The notes: a model not told the origin generated them from the letters alone. A DNA stretch of 64,000 nt from Eubacterium callanderi (GCF_900142645.1 NZ_FRBP01000014.1:1-64000); one strand, 5' to 3'; positions 44,906 through 54,498 are shown, numbered from the stretch's first letter. Program-made: numbers and translations.

Positions 44906-45721
44906 TTAGTTTCCTGTATAGAAAATATTTTCGCCGAACCATTTCTTGGAAATTTCAGCCGCAGTGCCGTCAGCGACCATGTCGTCGATGGCTTTCTGAA
45001 TTTTTCCCTGTAATTCGGTGTTGCCTTTCTTGACGGCAACCGCGTAGGTTTCCGGTGACAGGCTTTCGTCAAGGATGACATAATCGGCGTTTTCACTTGA
45101 GATGTAGTAGCGCGCGACCACAGAATCCACGATGACTGCATCAATACGGCCAATGCCCAGATCCTGAAGAGCCGATACATTTTCAGGGTATTCGTTCATG
45201 CCTGCAACCTTGGTGTGGATATCGTCCGCTTCAAAGGCGTCATAAGCTGAGGAGCCCTTCTGGAGGCCGACGTTCTTACCTTCAAGGTCTGCCTTTTTAG
45301 TGATGCCAGAGTCTTTTTTAACCACGATCACCTGGTCGTTTTTCAGGTACGGCTTGGTCATCAGCATGGCTTCCTCGCGTTCCGGTGTGACAGACAGGCC
45401 GTTCCAGATGGCGTCGATGTTGCCGCTGTCCAGTTCAAGCTCTTTGGTATCCCAGTTGACTACCTGCATTTTTGGTTCCATTCCCATACGTTTGGCGGCT
45501 TCGGTGGCTAAGTCCACATCAAAGCCGACAATGTTGTTCTGATCATCGCGGAAGCCCATAGGCGGGAAAGAATCGTCCAGACCAACCACAAAGGTCGCAT
45601 CGTCATTGGCACTGTTTCCTGCTGCCTGGTTGTCGTTTCCGCCGCTACTGCTGCAGCCTGACAGCATGGCCAGGGCCAGAAGCGCAACGAAGAGTAAGGT
45701 CATCATACTTTTCTTTTTCAT
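44906..45721 (-). CDS. amino-acid ABC transporter binding lipoprotein
   Basis: 271 aa. A lipoprotein signal ends in LSGC (Cys22) followed by a Ser/Gly/Asn linker. The SBP_bac_3 domain has FPPMGFRDDQNNIVGFDVDLATEAAKRMG near 55 and WNGLSVTPEREEAMLMTKPYL near 110. First gene of the importer. The amino acid carried cannot be read, but an Arg/His/Gln/cystine-type ligand is usual. Confidence 0.9.
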   Translation of the reverse strand: MKKKSMMTLLFVALLALAMLSGCSSSGGNDNQAAGNSANDDATFVVGLDDSFPPMGFRDDQNNIVGFDVDLATEAAKRMGMEPKMQVVNWDTKELELDSGNIDAIWNGLSVTPEREEAMLMTKPYLKNDQVIVVKKDSGITKKADLEGKNVGLQKGSSAYDAFEADDIHTKVAGMNEYPENVSALQDLGIGRIDAVIVDSVVARYYISSENADYVILDESLSPETYAVAVKKGNTELQGKIQKAIDDMVADGTAAEISKKWFGENIFYTGN

Positions 45722-45869
45722 TTCTCTCTCCTTTTAAATGACAGTATTCATATACCTGTATTATACACTTCATTACAGTAAAATGCTACTACAAAATACA
45801 TATTTTTTTATTATTTATTTGTTGCGCTTATTGATTGGCCATTAGCCTCAGAGTGCCTTTTCCTCACAA

Positions 45870-46307
45870 TCAATCCTCGCCGTTTAGGGGCGAGAAGGCT
45901 GAAACCGCCTCGTAAAGCTGCTTCTCGCCACACTCCGGGCAGATACACGCTGTCAGGTCAATGGTGTCGGGATCAACCGCTTCAAGCGTTTCACCGCATT
46001 CACAAATATATTCCGGCATGGTTTTCTGTCCATCGGCTTTCTCCACCGCATAGGCAAAGCGCTTGTGAAAAGCGCCGCAGGCCGGGCAATGGTAAACGCC
46101 ATAGCGGTAGTCAGTGATGAGGGTGCCTCCCTCCTCGGTCACCATGCGCTTTATCCGGGCCAGCGCCTCCGGATCCCGGACCAGCCTCGGCAGCACAGCG
46201 TACTCTGAATCAAAGTCCGGCTCCCCAAAGTGGAGCAGCCCGACCCCAAGATAAAAATCTTTTTCATAGCCGCATTTCCGGCAACTGATTGCCAGCGTAT
46301 TTTTCAT
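45870..46307 (-). CDS. zinc-ribbon protein of unknown function
   Basis: 145 aa with four Cys pairs: CRKCGYEK at 9, CPACGAFH near 74, CECGETL near 102 and CPECGEKQ near 119. This suggests two or more zinc ribbons. No catalytic domain is visible. A nucleic-acid or protein-interaction role is likely. Confidence 0.6.
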   Translation of the reverse strand: MKNTLAISCRKCGYEKDFYLGVGLLHFGEPDFDSEYAVLPRLVRDPEALARIKRMVTEEGGTLITDYRYGVYHCPACGAFHKRFAYAVEKADGQKTMPEYICECGETLEAVDPDTIDLTACICPECGEKQLYEAVSAFSPLNGED

Positions 46308-46353
46308 ATAATGTTCCTCCCGTGTTTTTATTTAAATCAATGTCAAAAACAGG

Positions 46354-47298
46354 TCATCCATTAATTTTTTTAATAAACAATTTGATTACCACAGACATTT
46401 CTTTACTTTTATGGTGGTGAAGATAGTGTCCACAATCAAAAATTTCGATCGCTGCATTATTGGCTTGTGCATATTCCTTCTGGGCTGAAATCCAAAAATC
46501 GCCCACCTCTTTTCCATCAGACGAAAACATGATGATCGGGCAAGAAATATCACCATTGTTCTTGACCGTCTGAGCATTGTCATATACCGTCTTCCCCTCA
46601 ACTATATAATCGATATTCACAGCATTGCGGTACGCCAACAACTTTTGCTGGTATATTTCCTCCTCGCTAAGACCCTTTTGGTTAAGAGGATAAACTCCTG
46701 GAATTCTTATTAATCCAAGTTTTGCCGCCATATGCCCAAGTCCAATCATCTTCTCAACTTTGCTGAAGTCAAAATTATCATAACAGCTGGGCGTCGCCAT
46801 ATCCAACCCTATGATACCAGAAACCTCAGTGGGAAATTGCTGGCTCCAGTATATTGCTTCTAGCCCAGACATCGAATGCGGTAGTAAGACATATGGTGGA
46901 TTCACACCGGCCTTTCTTAAAGCTGTTCTAACCTCATTAACCATTACATTGACATCACGTTTAACTTCAAAAATATCAGAATAGCCGTAGCCTGCTTTTT
47001 CAACAACCGCTATTTTGTATTCATCAGAAAGCTGCTTATACAATGGCTTAAAATCATACACAGGCGCAACAGTAGCTGAACCGGATAAAAGCACAAGTGT
47101 CGGAGCATTCTGGCTTTTACCTTCTGTATACACATGGATTTTATGCCCCCCCATATTCACCATCTGGCCTGGTGGAGAAAGCCTGTCCGCCTCAACTTTC
47201 AGCCCAATCTGGTTATATGCAGCGAGAACAAAAATTAAGACAGACAGTGTTCCAAAAAATACTGCTAATATTTTTAAAAAATTTTTCAACACCTTCAT
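46354..47298 (-). CDS. membrane-anchored alpha/beta hydrolase
   Basis: 314 aa from ATG 47298 (GGGAG 8 nt upstream); an in-frame TTG seven codons earlier is rejected. One N-terminal membrane segment (ILAVFFGTLSVLIFVLAAY), an oxyanion-side LLSGSATVAPVYD, the nucleophile Ser in LPHSMSGLEA and a late DCGHYLHHH His. The GxSxG first Gly is replaced (HSMSG), so the enzyme is atypical. Substrate unknown. Confidence 0.75.
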   Translation of the reverse strand: MKVLKNFLKILAVFFGTLSVLIFVLAAYNQIGLKVEADRLSPPGQMVNMGGHKIHVYTEGKSQNAPTLVLLSGSATVAPVYDFKPLYKQLSDEYKIAVVEKAGYGYSDIFEVKRDVNVMVNEVRTALRKAGVNPPYVLLPHSMSGLEAIYWSQQFPTEVSGIIGLDMATPSCYDNFDFSKVEKMIGLGHMAAKLGLIRIPGVYPLNQKGLSEEEIYQQKLLAYRNAVNIDYIVEGKTVYDNAQTVKNNGDISCPIIMFSSDGKEVGDFWISAQKEYAQANNAAIEIFDCGHYLHHHKSKEMSVVIKLFIKKING

Positions 47299-47442
47299 AG
47301 CCTTTCTCCCATCCAGCAAAGAAGTAATCTGCTTGACATTGTATCTTTGTTTAGCATATCATAATCCTTAAAATTTTTCTATCTTTTACAAAGCAACAAA
47401 ATGATTCTTCTCTTTCCAGCATCTGCATTTTCGAAATAATAT

Positions 47443-47478
47443 AAAAAAACAGGTGCGCCTGTTTCGCGGCGCACCTGT
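47443..47478 (-). terminator. terminator of the dha operon
   Basis: ACAGGTGCGCC/GGCGCACCTGT stem with T7 on the minus strand, 16 bp past the dhaL-like stop. Confidence 0.85.
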
Positions 47479-47494
47479 CTGCTTTTTCGTTCTC

Positions 47495-48142
47495 TTACGG
47501 CATATGGTTGTAGAATACTTCCAGAATTTCTGCGGAGGATGCAGCACCCGGGTCCAGATGGCCGATGGCACGTTCGCCGAGACGCATGGCTCTACCCTTG
47601 GTTGCAACGATGTTGCGGGTCGATTCCAGGCCGTCCTTGCCGGCTTCTACTGCCTTCGCCATGGCTTCCTTCGGAGCTGCGCCGCCTTCATAGGCGGATT
47701 TTAAGGTTTCTACAGCTGGTACTAAGGTATCCAGCATTGTTTTTTCACCAGTAGTGGATTTCCCACGTTTTTTAATAATGTTGACGCCGGTTTCCATCAT
47801 TTCGATGAATTCTTCAAAGGTTACGCCATCATCCGGGCCCTTTGTCTTGACCGGCAGGCCAAATTTCATGAAAAAGCTGCCGTATAACGGTCCGGAGGAA
47901 CCGCCAACCTTGTCGAGCAGCGCGGTGCCGACTTTTTTGTAAAAGCCGTTTACGCTTTCCTTCTGCCATTCGTCCAGGTTTTTATCAACTTCTCTGAAGC
48001 CGATGGACAGGTTCATACCGTGGTCGCCGTCGCCGATGGCAGAGTCCAGCTCGGTAAAGTATTCCTTGCGGTCCTCCGCCAGTTTGATCAGATCTTTGAT
48101 GACATCTACAAAATACTGTTTATCTAAAACATATTCGCTCAT
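47495..48142 (-). CDS. dhaL: dihydroxyacetone kinase ADP/ATP subunit DhaL
   Basis: 215 aa, usual size. The Asp cluster that holds Mg-ADP is present (DSAIGDGDHGMNLSIGF near 30), with GGSSGPLYGSFFMKFG near 79 and DTLVPAVETL. In PTS-type kinases the bound ADP is rephosphorylated by DhaM and passes phosphate to the DhaK-bound substrate. Third gene of the dhaM-K-L transcript, after a 156-nt structured gap. Given the adjacent isomerase pair the sugar may be a tetrulose. Confidence 0.92.
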   Translation of the reverse strand: MSEYVLDKQYFVDVIKDLIKLAEDRKEYFTELDSAIGDGDHGMNLSIGFREVDKNLDEWQKESVNGFYKKVGTALLDKVGGSSGPLYGSFFMKFGLPVKTKGPDDGVTFEEFIEMMETGVNIIKKRGKSTTGEKTMLDTLVPAVETLKSAYEGGAAPKEAMAKAVEAGKDGLESTRNIVATKGRAMRLGERAIGHLDPGAASSAEILEVFYNHMP

Positions 48143-48167
48143 TTTATGGTCTCCTTTTTGTTCTTAT

Positions 48168-48225
48168 TTCACCAAATGCGCCCTGTCCTATCGATAGGGA
48201 CATAGGACAGGACGTACTTTGTGAA
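48168..48225 (-). other. intercistronic hairpin between dhaK and dhaL
   Basis: CCTGTCCTAT/ATAGGACAGG stem inside outer TTCAC/GTGAA pairing, with no T-tract. It fills much of an unusually long 156-nt gap and may set the subunit ratio. Confidence 0.5.
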
Positions 48226-48298
48226 GTAAAGAATCCCGGACCCCGCAAAGGGCCCGAGACACGGTTAAAATTTATTCTCTTAATGCGTTAACGTCTTA

Positions 48299-49315
48299 TT
48301 ATTTTACCTGTGTGAAGTAAGGTGTGTCACATGGGTAGTCTAATAATTCTTTCAGTTCGTCATCCAGTTTACATAAGGTAACGGACATACCAGCCATATC
48401 CATGGAGCATGCGAAAGGACCAACTAAAGCTCTGTGAACCTTGATGCCTTTTTCTTCCAGGATCTGGGCAACGCGTCTGTAGCAGATATGTAAGTCAAGA
48501 ACTGGCGTTGCGCCTAAGCTGTTAACCAGTACATAAACTTCATCGCCAGCTTCGTATGGCAGGTCTTTCAGGATTGGGTCCATGATTTCGTCAATAACTG
48601 CGTCAGCCGGTTCGATCTTGCCTCTTCTGACACCAGGTTCGCCGTGGATACCCATACCGATTTCCATGTCGCCGTCTTCCATGTCAAAGATTGGGCCGCC
48701 CTTAGATGGTAAGGTAGCGGAAGACATTGCAACGCCCATGCTGCGGGTGTTGTCATTACATTTTGAAGCAGCAGCAACAACAGCGTCCAGGTCTGCGCCC
48801 ATAGCAGCTTTTGCGCCGGCAGCCTTGAATACGAAGAAGTCACCTGCAATACCACGACGGTCAGGGATATTTTCTGAGGAAACAACGTCATCTGTTACCA
48901 GAACGGTTTCAACACGGATATCGTCTTCTTCATCGGCCTTTTCTGCGCCCATGTCAAAGTTCATAACGTCACCTGCGTAGTTACCATATAAGTAGATAAC
49001 GCCTTTGCCATTGTCAACTGCTTTAGCGGCTGCATAGCATGGGTCCGGAGAAGGAGAAGTATTGATATTACCAATTACAACGCCATCTGCAAAATTTTCA
49101 CCGACATAACCGATGAACAGCGGTTCATGACCGGAGCCACCACCAATAACAACACCAACTTTGTCTTTTGTTCCAGCATCTTTTGCCACAACGACACGGC
49201 CCTGTGCTTCTTCAAGGTCACACATTTTTACATAACGGTCATGCGCTTTGACATATCCTTCCACCATTTCTTCCACTACGTCGTAGGGATCGTTGATCAA
49301 ACGTTTCATTGTCAT
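48299..49315 (-). CDS. dhaK: dihydroxyacetone kinase substrate subunit DhaK
   Basis: 338 aa. GGGSGHEPLFIGYVG near 37 and NYAGDVMNFDMG near 110 form the substrate pocket. His in MGIHGEPGVRRG near 218 is the residue that forms a covalent hemiaminal with the keto sugar. AGGAGG precedes the ATG. Relatives in this subunit family (LerK) phosphorylate L-erythrulose instead of dihydroxyacetone; specificity cannot be read here. Confidence 0.92.
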   Translation of the reverse strand: MTMKRLINDPYDVVEEMVEGYVKAHDRYVKMCDLEEAQGRVVVAKDAGTKDKVGVVIGGGSGHEPLFIGYVGENFADGVVIGNINTSPSPDPCYAAAKAVDNGKGVIYLYGNYAGDVMNFDMGAEKADEEDDIRVETVLVTDDVVSSENIPDRRGIAGDFFVFKAAGAKAAMGADLDAVVAAASKCNDNTRSMGVAMSSATLPSKGGPIFDMEDGDMEIGMGIHGEPGVRRGKIEPADAVIDEIMDPILKDLPYEAGDEVYVLVNSLGATPVLDLHICYRRVAQILEEKGIKVHRALVGPFACSMDMAGMSVTLCKLDDELKELLDYPCDTPYFTQVK

Positions 49316-49363
49316 GATAAATTTCCTCCTGAAATTCTTTATTTTAACGGGTGACTCCCGTTA

Positions 49364-49762
49364 TTAACATTTACACAGCTCTTTGGCTGATTTGGACACA
49401 TTCATGATTTCTTCCGGGTCATCGGTGATAGTCGCCTGTACCACACCAGCGAAAGCACCCTCCACGATAGGGCAGTCCACCATATGAACTCTTTCCTGTA
49501 GATCATCATCGAGCATATCGATGGCGGTTTCCGCACTGATGATCGAGCTGCCCATATCGGCGTAAATCAAAATGTTCTTGCAGTCCTCCAGGGACTCGAT
49601 GGCGTCCTGAATCTTAATCGCGCTGGTTCCGATTCTTCCGCCGTCAGCACCGCCTGCCGCGATTACCTTTACACTACCATCATTCATTTCTTCGACAATT
49701 TCTGCCAAACCTTCTGCCAGCTTTGCGCTGTGAGAAACGATTACAACACCTGTACCTGCCAT
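49364..49762 (-). CDS. dhaM: PTS phosphotransfer subunit DhaM (EIIA-Man-like)
   Basis: 132 aa from ATG 49762 (AGGAGG upstream); the longer open frame is upstream non-coding DNA. Contains the phospho-His motif VVIVSHSAKLAEGL at 4-17 and ADMGSSIISAETAIDML near 70. It is the short one-domain form with no fused HPr or EI. Phosphate should come from the general HPr of the cell. First gene after the sigma-54 promoter. Confidence 0.9.
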   Translation of the reverse strand: MAGTGVVIVSHSAKLAEGLAEIVEEMNDGSVKVIAAGGADGGRIGTSAIKIQDAIESLEDCKNILIYADMGSSIISAETAIDMLDDDLQERVHMVDCPIVEGAFAGVVQATITDDPEEIMNVSKSAKELCKC

Positions 49763-49850
49763 AAATATCCTCCTAAAATTTGATTCACTTAGCCATGAAG
49801 CTTCTTTCGCGCCTGCTGGGCACTGCCAAATAGGCACGCTGATTATATAA

Positions 49851-49867
49851 CGCAAGATGCGTGCCAA
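49851..49867 (-). promoter_or_regulatory. sigma-54 promoter of dhaMKL
   Basis: Minus-strand TTGGCACG, four bases, TTGCG. The -24 GG and -12 GC are correctly spaced by 10 bp. It lies about 90 nt before the dhaM ATG and just past the gene of the sigma-54 activator. It also overlaps a GGCACGC/GCGTGCC inverted repeat. Confidence 0.85.
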
Positions 49868-49888
49868 AACTTATATTAACGCTTATTT

Positions 49889-51904
49889 TTATGTTAACCC
49901 ATATTTCTTAGCTTTGGCTGAAACCGTCTTGTGGTCAAGGCCAAGGGCCTCTCCGGCTTTTCTGAAACTTTTATATTTAGACAGGGCTGAAGCGATAAGA
50001 TCCCGCTCCATTTCTGCAAACGTGGGTATTTTTTCCCCACTTTCGTCCGAAGCGCCCGAAAATCCGGGGATATTTTCCCCAATCGCTCGGACGTAGGACG
50101 GCAGGTCGTCCACACCGATCCACTCACCCGCGCTCAGGGTAACCCCACGCTCGATAATGTTCTCCAGCTCGCGGACATTTCCAGGAAAGACATAGTCCTC
50201 CAGGCACTGAAGCGCAGGCTTTGTTATGCGCTTTGGCGGCAATTGGTATCGCATACATATTTTATCAATAAATGCTTCCACAAGCAAGGGAATATCACCT
50301 TTTCTTTGCCGCAAAGGCGGCAAAATGACCGAAATAACATTCAAACGGTAATATAAATCCTTGCGGAAGCTGTTATTTTCCATTAATTTCTCAAGGGGCG
50401 CGTTGGTGGCTGCGATAACCCGCACATTAATCTTGACAGGCGCAAGTCCGCCGACCCGCTCAACCTCCTGTTCCTGAAGCACACGCAGCAGCTTGGCCTG
50501 CATGGCGCGGTCCATATCTCCGATCTCGTCCAGGAAAATGGTGCCGCCGTCGGCCAGTTCAAATTTCCCCGGCTTCATGCGCACGGCTCCCGTAAAGGCG
50601 CCCTTCTCATAGCCAAAAAGCTCGGCCTCCAGAAGGTCGGCTGGGATGGCCGCGCAGTTCATGCTCACAAAGGCCGCATCTTTCCGAGTGCTTGCATTGT
50701 GAATGGCCTTGGCGACCAGCTCCTTGCCGGTGCCGCTCTCACCCCGGATAAGCACCGTGGCGTCGGTTTTCGACGCCTTAGAGGCAAGGGACAGGGCTTC
50801 TAAAAGCACACCGCTCTTGCCGATGATCTTTTCAAAGGAGGTGCCAATATCCTCCCGCTTTTCCAGTTCCTTTTCGAGCATGACCGTTTTAGCAGAAAGC
50901 TCCTCCACCTTGGCCGCCAGCTTGGTGATCTCAGTCAGTTCACGCGCCACGATGGCGTTGCCGCTAACTGCGCCGTCAACGGCGATAGGGCGGACATCCA
51001 ACATGAATTCCCTTCCATCAGCATTGGTGATGACGGTACCGCTCTGTCCGTTAAAAAAACCATTGGGGATTTTTTCCCCGGAAAACAAAATGCTGATACT
51101 CTGTTCAGTAAGCTCGGACACTCTCTTTTTCAAAATACCAGTGAAAGCGTCGTTGGCATAGGTGATCCTGTGATCCTTGTCCACCAGGCAGATACCATCA
51201 TACACAGCCTCCAGAATACTGATGAGCTTTCCCTCCAGTTCCTTTACGCTGCTCAGCTCCCAGGACAATGCCTCGATCTGGGTGATGTCCTGAAGCACAG
51301 CCACAGCGCCCACATTACTGTTTTCCACCACCACCGGGCTTTTATCGCTGATAACCCAGTTGCCGTTAATGGTTTCCTTCACACCCAGCTTTTCCCTGCC
51401 GGTTGTAATCAATTCTACTGCGCCGAAGCCAGGGATCAGGTCGTCCACCAGACGGCCGATGGCCTGCTCAGCGTCGATGCCAGTCATGGCCTCAGCGGCC
51501 GCGTTAAAAATCGTGATGCGCCCCGCGCCGTCCATGACAATGAGGCCATTGTGGATGCTCTCAAAAATCTTTTCGCTGGTCAGGGTATTCTTCTGAATAA
51601 TGTTGTCAACCTCATCCTGATCCACCACACCGGCGCCATCCATGAACTCAGCCAGTGAAGACACGGCCTGTTCGCTCCGTGTGCCGTCGCCGAAGAGCTC
51701 AATCTGCTCGCCCTTTTTCAGCTTCATCCCCACCAGCGGCAGTACAGAATTACAGGGGACGATCAGAGCGTGATCCACCCGCTTGATGTACAGGCGACAT
51801 CCAAAACGCTCCTCAAGCTCTGTTGTTTTCTGAACCACCATCGCGGCCACCCGGGTATGAATACCCTTCTCGTAGCCGATGGTCACTGTTTTTTGTGTTC
51901 GCAA
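49889..51904 (-). CDS. sigma-54 activator with HPr-like and PAS domains (DhaR-like)
   Basis: 671 aa. Residues 1-90 are HPr-like with GIHTRVAA (His16 at the phospho-His place) and [12 protein letters not shown] at the regulatory-Ser place. Two PAS-like modules follow (about 110-230 and 235-340) and a short coiled linker. The AAA+ domain has [15 protein letters not shown] near 395, the sigma-54 contact loop GAFTGA near 440 and [10 protein letters not shown]-terminal Fis helix-turn-helix ([23 protein letters not shown]) closes it. It probably activates the promoter at 49851-49867, with PTS phosphorylation as input. Confidence 0.9.
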   Translation of the reverse strand: MRTQKTVTIGYEKGIHTRVAAMVVQKTTELEERFGCRLYIKRVDHALIVPCNSVLPLVGMKLKKGEQIELFGDGTRSEQAVSSLAEFMDGAGVVDQDEVDNIIQKNTLTSEKIFESIHNGLIVMDGAGRITIFNAAAEAMTGIDAEQAIGRLVDDLIPGFGAVELITTGREKLGVKETINGNWVISDKSPVVVENSNVGAVAVLQDITQIEALSWELSSVKELEGKLISILEAVYDGICLVDKDHRITYANDAFTGILKKRVSELTEQSISILFSGEKIPNGFFNGQSGTVITNADGREFMLDVRPIAVDGAVSGNAIVARELTEITKLAAKVEELSAKTVMLEKELEKREDIGTSFEKIIGKSGVLLEALSLASKASKTDATVLIRGESGTGKELVAKAIHNASTRKDAAFVSMNCAAIPADLLEAELFGYEKGAFTGAVRMKPGKFELADGGTIFLDEIGDMDRAMQAKLLRVLQEQEVERVGGLAPVKINVRVIAATNAPLEKLMENNSFRKDLYYRLNVISVILPPLRQRKGDIPLLVEAFIDKICMRYQLPPKRITKPALQCLEDYVFPGNVRELENIIERGVTLSAGEWIGVDDLPSYVRAIGENIPGFSGASDESGEKIPTFAEMERDLIASALSKYKSFRKAGEALGLDHKTVSAKAKKYGLT

Positions 51905-52103
51905 GCTGCGTCCCTCCTTCTCTTTCCAATTGCATTCATTCTATCCTGTTTTTATGCTTTTTTCCAGTGTTTATTTTGTCGTGTTCCTGTAACCTTAATA
52001 AAACTTTGTATTTAGTTTAGAAATTAATTTCCGCTATGCAAATAATTAAAAATATGGCATAATAGACTTAAAGAAACTAATAAAATTCCAGGAGGATTTA
52101 CAA

Positions 52104-52553
52104 ATGAGAATTGCAATTGATTGTGATGATGCTGCTTTTGATTTCAAGGATGCGATCTACGAACATTTAAAAAGCGAAGGTTACGATATTACGGACTTAA
52201 AATATTCTGCTGACCATGACTGCGATTACCCGGACATTGCTTTTAATCTGGCTGAAAAAGTAGCAGACAAAACCTATGACAGAGGAATCATCATCTGTGG
52301 TACCGGCCTTGGCGTTGCCATGATGGCAAACAAGGTACCAGGCGCTTTCGCTGGCACCTGCCACGATACCTTTGCCGCAGAACGCCTGGCAAAATCCAAC
52401 GATGCCAATATTATCACCATGGGTGCGCGCTGCATCGGTGTTGAGCTTGGCAAAATGATCGTTGACGCTTACATGAAGAGTGAATTTGCCGGCGGCGGTT
52501 CTACCAAGAAAGTAGAACGCATGCGCGAGCTCGAAAAAACTTACATGAAATAA
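52104..52553 (+). CDS. RpiB/LacAB-family sugar-phosphate isomerase (DerI-like candidate)
   Basis: 149 aa after AGGAGG. RpiB fold with RIAIDCDDAAFDFK at the start, DYPDIAFNLAEKV, the catalytic-loop Cys in GIIICGTGLGVAMMANK near 65 and a late NIITMGARCIGVELG. The second gene is 13 bp downstream. With a TIM-like isomerase and a dihydroxyacetone-type kinase beside it, the set matches the mycobacterial erythritol/threitol route, where an RpiB relative makes D-erythrose 4-phosphate. Ribose-5-phosphate isomerase is the alternative. Confidence 0.85.
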   Translation: MRIAIDCDDAAFDFKDAIYEHLKSEGYDITDLKYSADHDCDYPDIAFNLAEKVADKTYDRGIIICGTGLGVAMMANKVPGAFAGTCHDTFAAERLAKSNDANIITMGARCIGVELGKMIVDAYMKSEFAGGGSTKKVERMRELEKTYMK

Positions 52554-52566
52554 TCCAGGTTCCAGC

Positions 52567-53340
52567 ATGAAAAAAATGTTTTTAGGAACAAACTGGAAAA
52601 TGAATAAGACAACCGCTGAGGGACTGTCTTATACGGACGCGCTGACGGACATTATTTCAAAGTATCCGGAATTTGAATTTTTCATCATTCCGCCCTATGT
52701 CCAGCTTTGGAAAATCCGTGAGCTCATCGACTCTAAAAAATCCACATTAAAACTGGGCGCCCAAAATGTGCACTATGAGGACGCCGGACAGTTTACCGGA
52801 GAGATTTCTCCAACCCAGCTAAAGGAAATCGGCGTGGACATCCTGGAAATCGGCCATAGCGAACGCCGCCAGTACTTTAATGAAACAGACTACACCGTCA
52901 ACCTCAAAACCCTTGCAGCCTTAAAGCACGGCTTTACGCCGCTCGTCTGCATCGGTGACAGCATGCAGGACAAAAAATACGGTGTGTCTAAGGAAGTGCT
53001 GGCCCGTCAGCTGAAGATTGCCCTGCACGATGTGCCTGCAGATGCCATCGGCAAATTCTGGGTTGCCTATGAGCCCGTCTGGGCCATCGGCGTCAACGGA
53101 ATTCCTGCAGAGGCACCACTGGTGAACGACATCCACAACCATTTGCGGGACGTCACGGTTGAGCTTTACGGCGAAGCCGGACGCGGCATTCCGCTGCTGT
53201 TCGGCGGCAGTGTCAACATTGACAACGCCAGACAGTATGCGCCCTTCGAAAACGTCAACGGCCTGTTCATCGGCAGAAGCGCCTGGCAGCCGGACTCTTT
53301 CGAAGCCATCATGAAATCTTTACACGAAACCTTAGCATAA
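52567..53340 (+). CDS. triosephosphate-isomerase-family protein (LerI-like candidate)
   Basis: 257 aa. All TIM catalytic residues are present: Asn and Lys in GTNWKMNK at the start, His in EIGHSERRQYF near 99, Glu in AYEPVWAIG near 166, and the phosphate loop LLFGGSVN near 214. It departs from glycolytic TIM in FFIIPPYVQLWKIRELI and lacks the usual glycolytic neighbours (gap, pgk, eno). It probably isomerises erythrulose 1-phosphate to erythrulose 4-phosphate. A second glycolytic TIM is expected elsewhere in the genome. Confidence 0.85.
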   Translation: MKKMFLGTNWKMNKTTAEGLSYTDALTDIISKYPEFEFFIIPPYVQLWKIRELIDSKKSTLKLGAQNVHYEDAGQFTGEISPTQLKEIGVDILEIGHSERRQYFNETDYTVNLKTLAALKHGFTPLVCIGDSMQDKKYGVSKEVLARQLKIALHDVPADAIGKFWVAYEPVWAIGVNGIPAEAPLVNDIHNHLRDVTVELYGEAGRGIPLLFGGSVNIDNARQYAPFENVNGLFIGRSAWQPDSFEAIMKSLHETLA

Positions 53341-53363
53341 AAAAAGCCCTTCGGGGCTTTTTT
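53341..53363 (+). terminator. terminator after the isomerase pair
   Basis: AAAAAGCCC-TTCG-GGGCTTTTTT, a stable UUCG tetraloop hairpin directly after the stop codon. Confidence 0.92.
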
Positions 53364-53433
53364 GTTGTTTTAAACACAAACAATGCGAAAAATATGATAT
53401 AATCCCTTTAATTATCTTTAAAGGGGAGGGGCC

Positions 53434-54498
53434 ATGAAAAAAATTACCACGCGTCAGGTCATGATGACTTTTATCGGCATTTATCTGGGAGCAAGCTTTG
53501 TCTCTGGACAGGAAATCTATCAGTTTTTCGGCGTGTTCGGCGGCTATGGCATTGCGGGCATGGCTGTAGCCGTATTTGTGTTTTTCATCTTTGGCTGTAT
53601 GATCATGCGTATTTCTCACCGCACCGGCATCCGGGATTTTGAGAAGCTGGTGGTCCGGGGCTACCACCCGGTTCTGCGCCTGATCTTCGGTGGCTTTACC
53701 CTGTTCTTTATGTTTACGGTTGTCATGGTCGTGGTCGCTGGCGCCGGCGCGCTCCTCGAACAGCTCTGGGGCTTTCCCGCTTTTGCAGGCAGCATTTTCA
53801 TGGGGCTTCTGCTCGCCGTGGCCGGCACGACCGGCGCCCGCGGCATGGTCTCAGCCTTTGGTTTTGTGGTGCCCTTTATGGTAGCGGTGGGCCTGCTGGT
53901 CGGTCTTATGTCCTTTTTTAACCTGGAGCTTTCTCCGCTTGCCACATCGCCTGTATCTGGAAGCAACCCACTGGTTGGCAACTGGTTTATCGCTGCCCTG
54001 ACCTTTGTCTCTTACAATCTGCTGGTGGCCATTTCTGTCCTTACCCCCATCGCCCCCTCGGTGGAATCGGATCGCGCTATTACCCAGGGAATACTCTGTG
54101 GCTCGCTCCTGCTGTTCGTCATTGCATTGTGCGTTCTGGTTCCCATCGCCCTGCATTTACCGCTCGTTCAGGAGTCCAGCCTGCCGATGCTCACCCTTGC
54201 TTCGGCTATCCATCCGGCGCTGGGCATCCTCTACGCCCTCCTTCTGCTTTGTGGCATGTTTGGTTCTGGCCTTTCCTGCCTATACGCGGTGTCCACACGG
54301 GTGCGCAAAATCGGCCCGATTCATGGAAAGGGATTACTGGTTGTCATCATGGCTGCCGCTACGCTCGGGAGTATCGCCGGGTTCAAAAATCTTATCGCCA
54401 CCCTTTTTCCCCTGTTTGGATACTTTGGCCTGCTGGCGCTGGCGAGCGTTGGACTTCATTACTGGTCAGTGCGCAAAAAGGAAAAAACAAACCATTAA
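53434..54498 (+). CDS. YkvI-type membrane transporter
   Basis: 354 aa, about ten membrane segments. The start GIYLGASFVSGQEIYQFFGVFG carries the unwound-helix pattern of the LeuT-fold YkvI family. The loop HRTGIRDFEKLVVRGYHPVL is also typical. Substrate unknown, possibly an amino acid. GGGGAGG ribosome-binding site, own terminator. Confidence 0.8.
   Translation: MKKITTRQVMMTFIGIYLGASFVSGQEIYQFFGVFGGYGIAGMAVAVFVFFIFGCMIMRISHRTGIRDFEKLVVRGYHPVLRLIFGGFTLFFMFTVVMVVVAGAGALLEQLWGFPAFAGSIFMGLLLAVAGTTGARGMVSAFGFVVPFMVAVGLLVGLMSFFNLELSPLATSPVSGSNPLVGNWFIAALTFVSYNLLVAISVLTPIAPSVESDRAITQGILCGSLLLFVIALCVLVPIALHLPLVQESSLPMLTLASAIHPALGILYALLLLCGMFGSGLSCLYAVSTRVRKIGPIHGKGLLVVIMAAATLGSIAGFKNLIATLFPLFGYFGLLALASVGLHYWSVRKKEKTNH

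Noticed and set aside
52567-53340. TIM-family gene as the glycolytic triosephosphate isomerase
   Set aside because: Cannot be excluded, but the neighbours are dihydroxyacetone-type kinase and RpiB-like genes and no glycolytic gene is near, so a dedicated pathway role is preferred.
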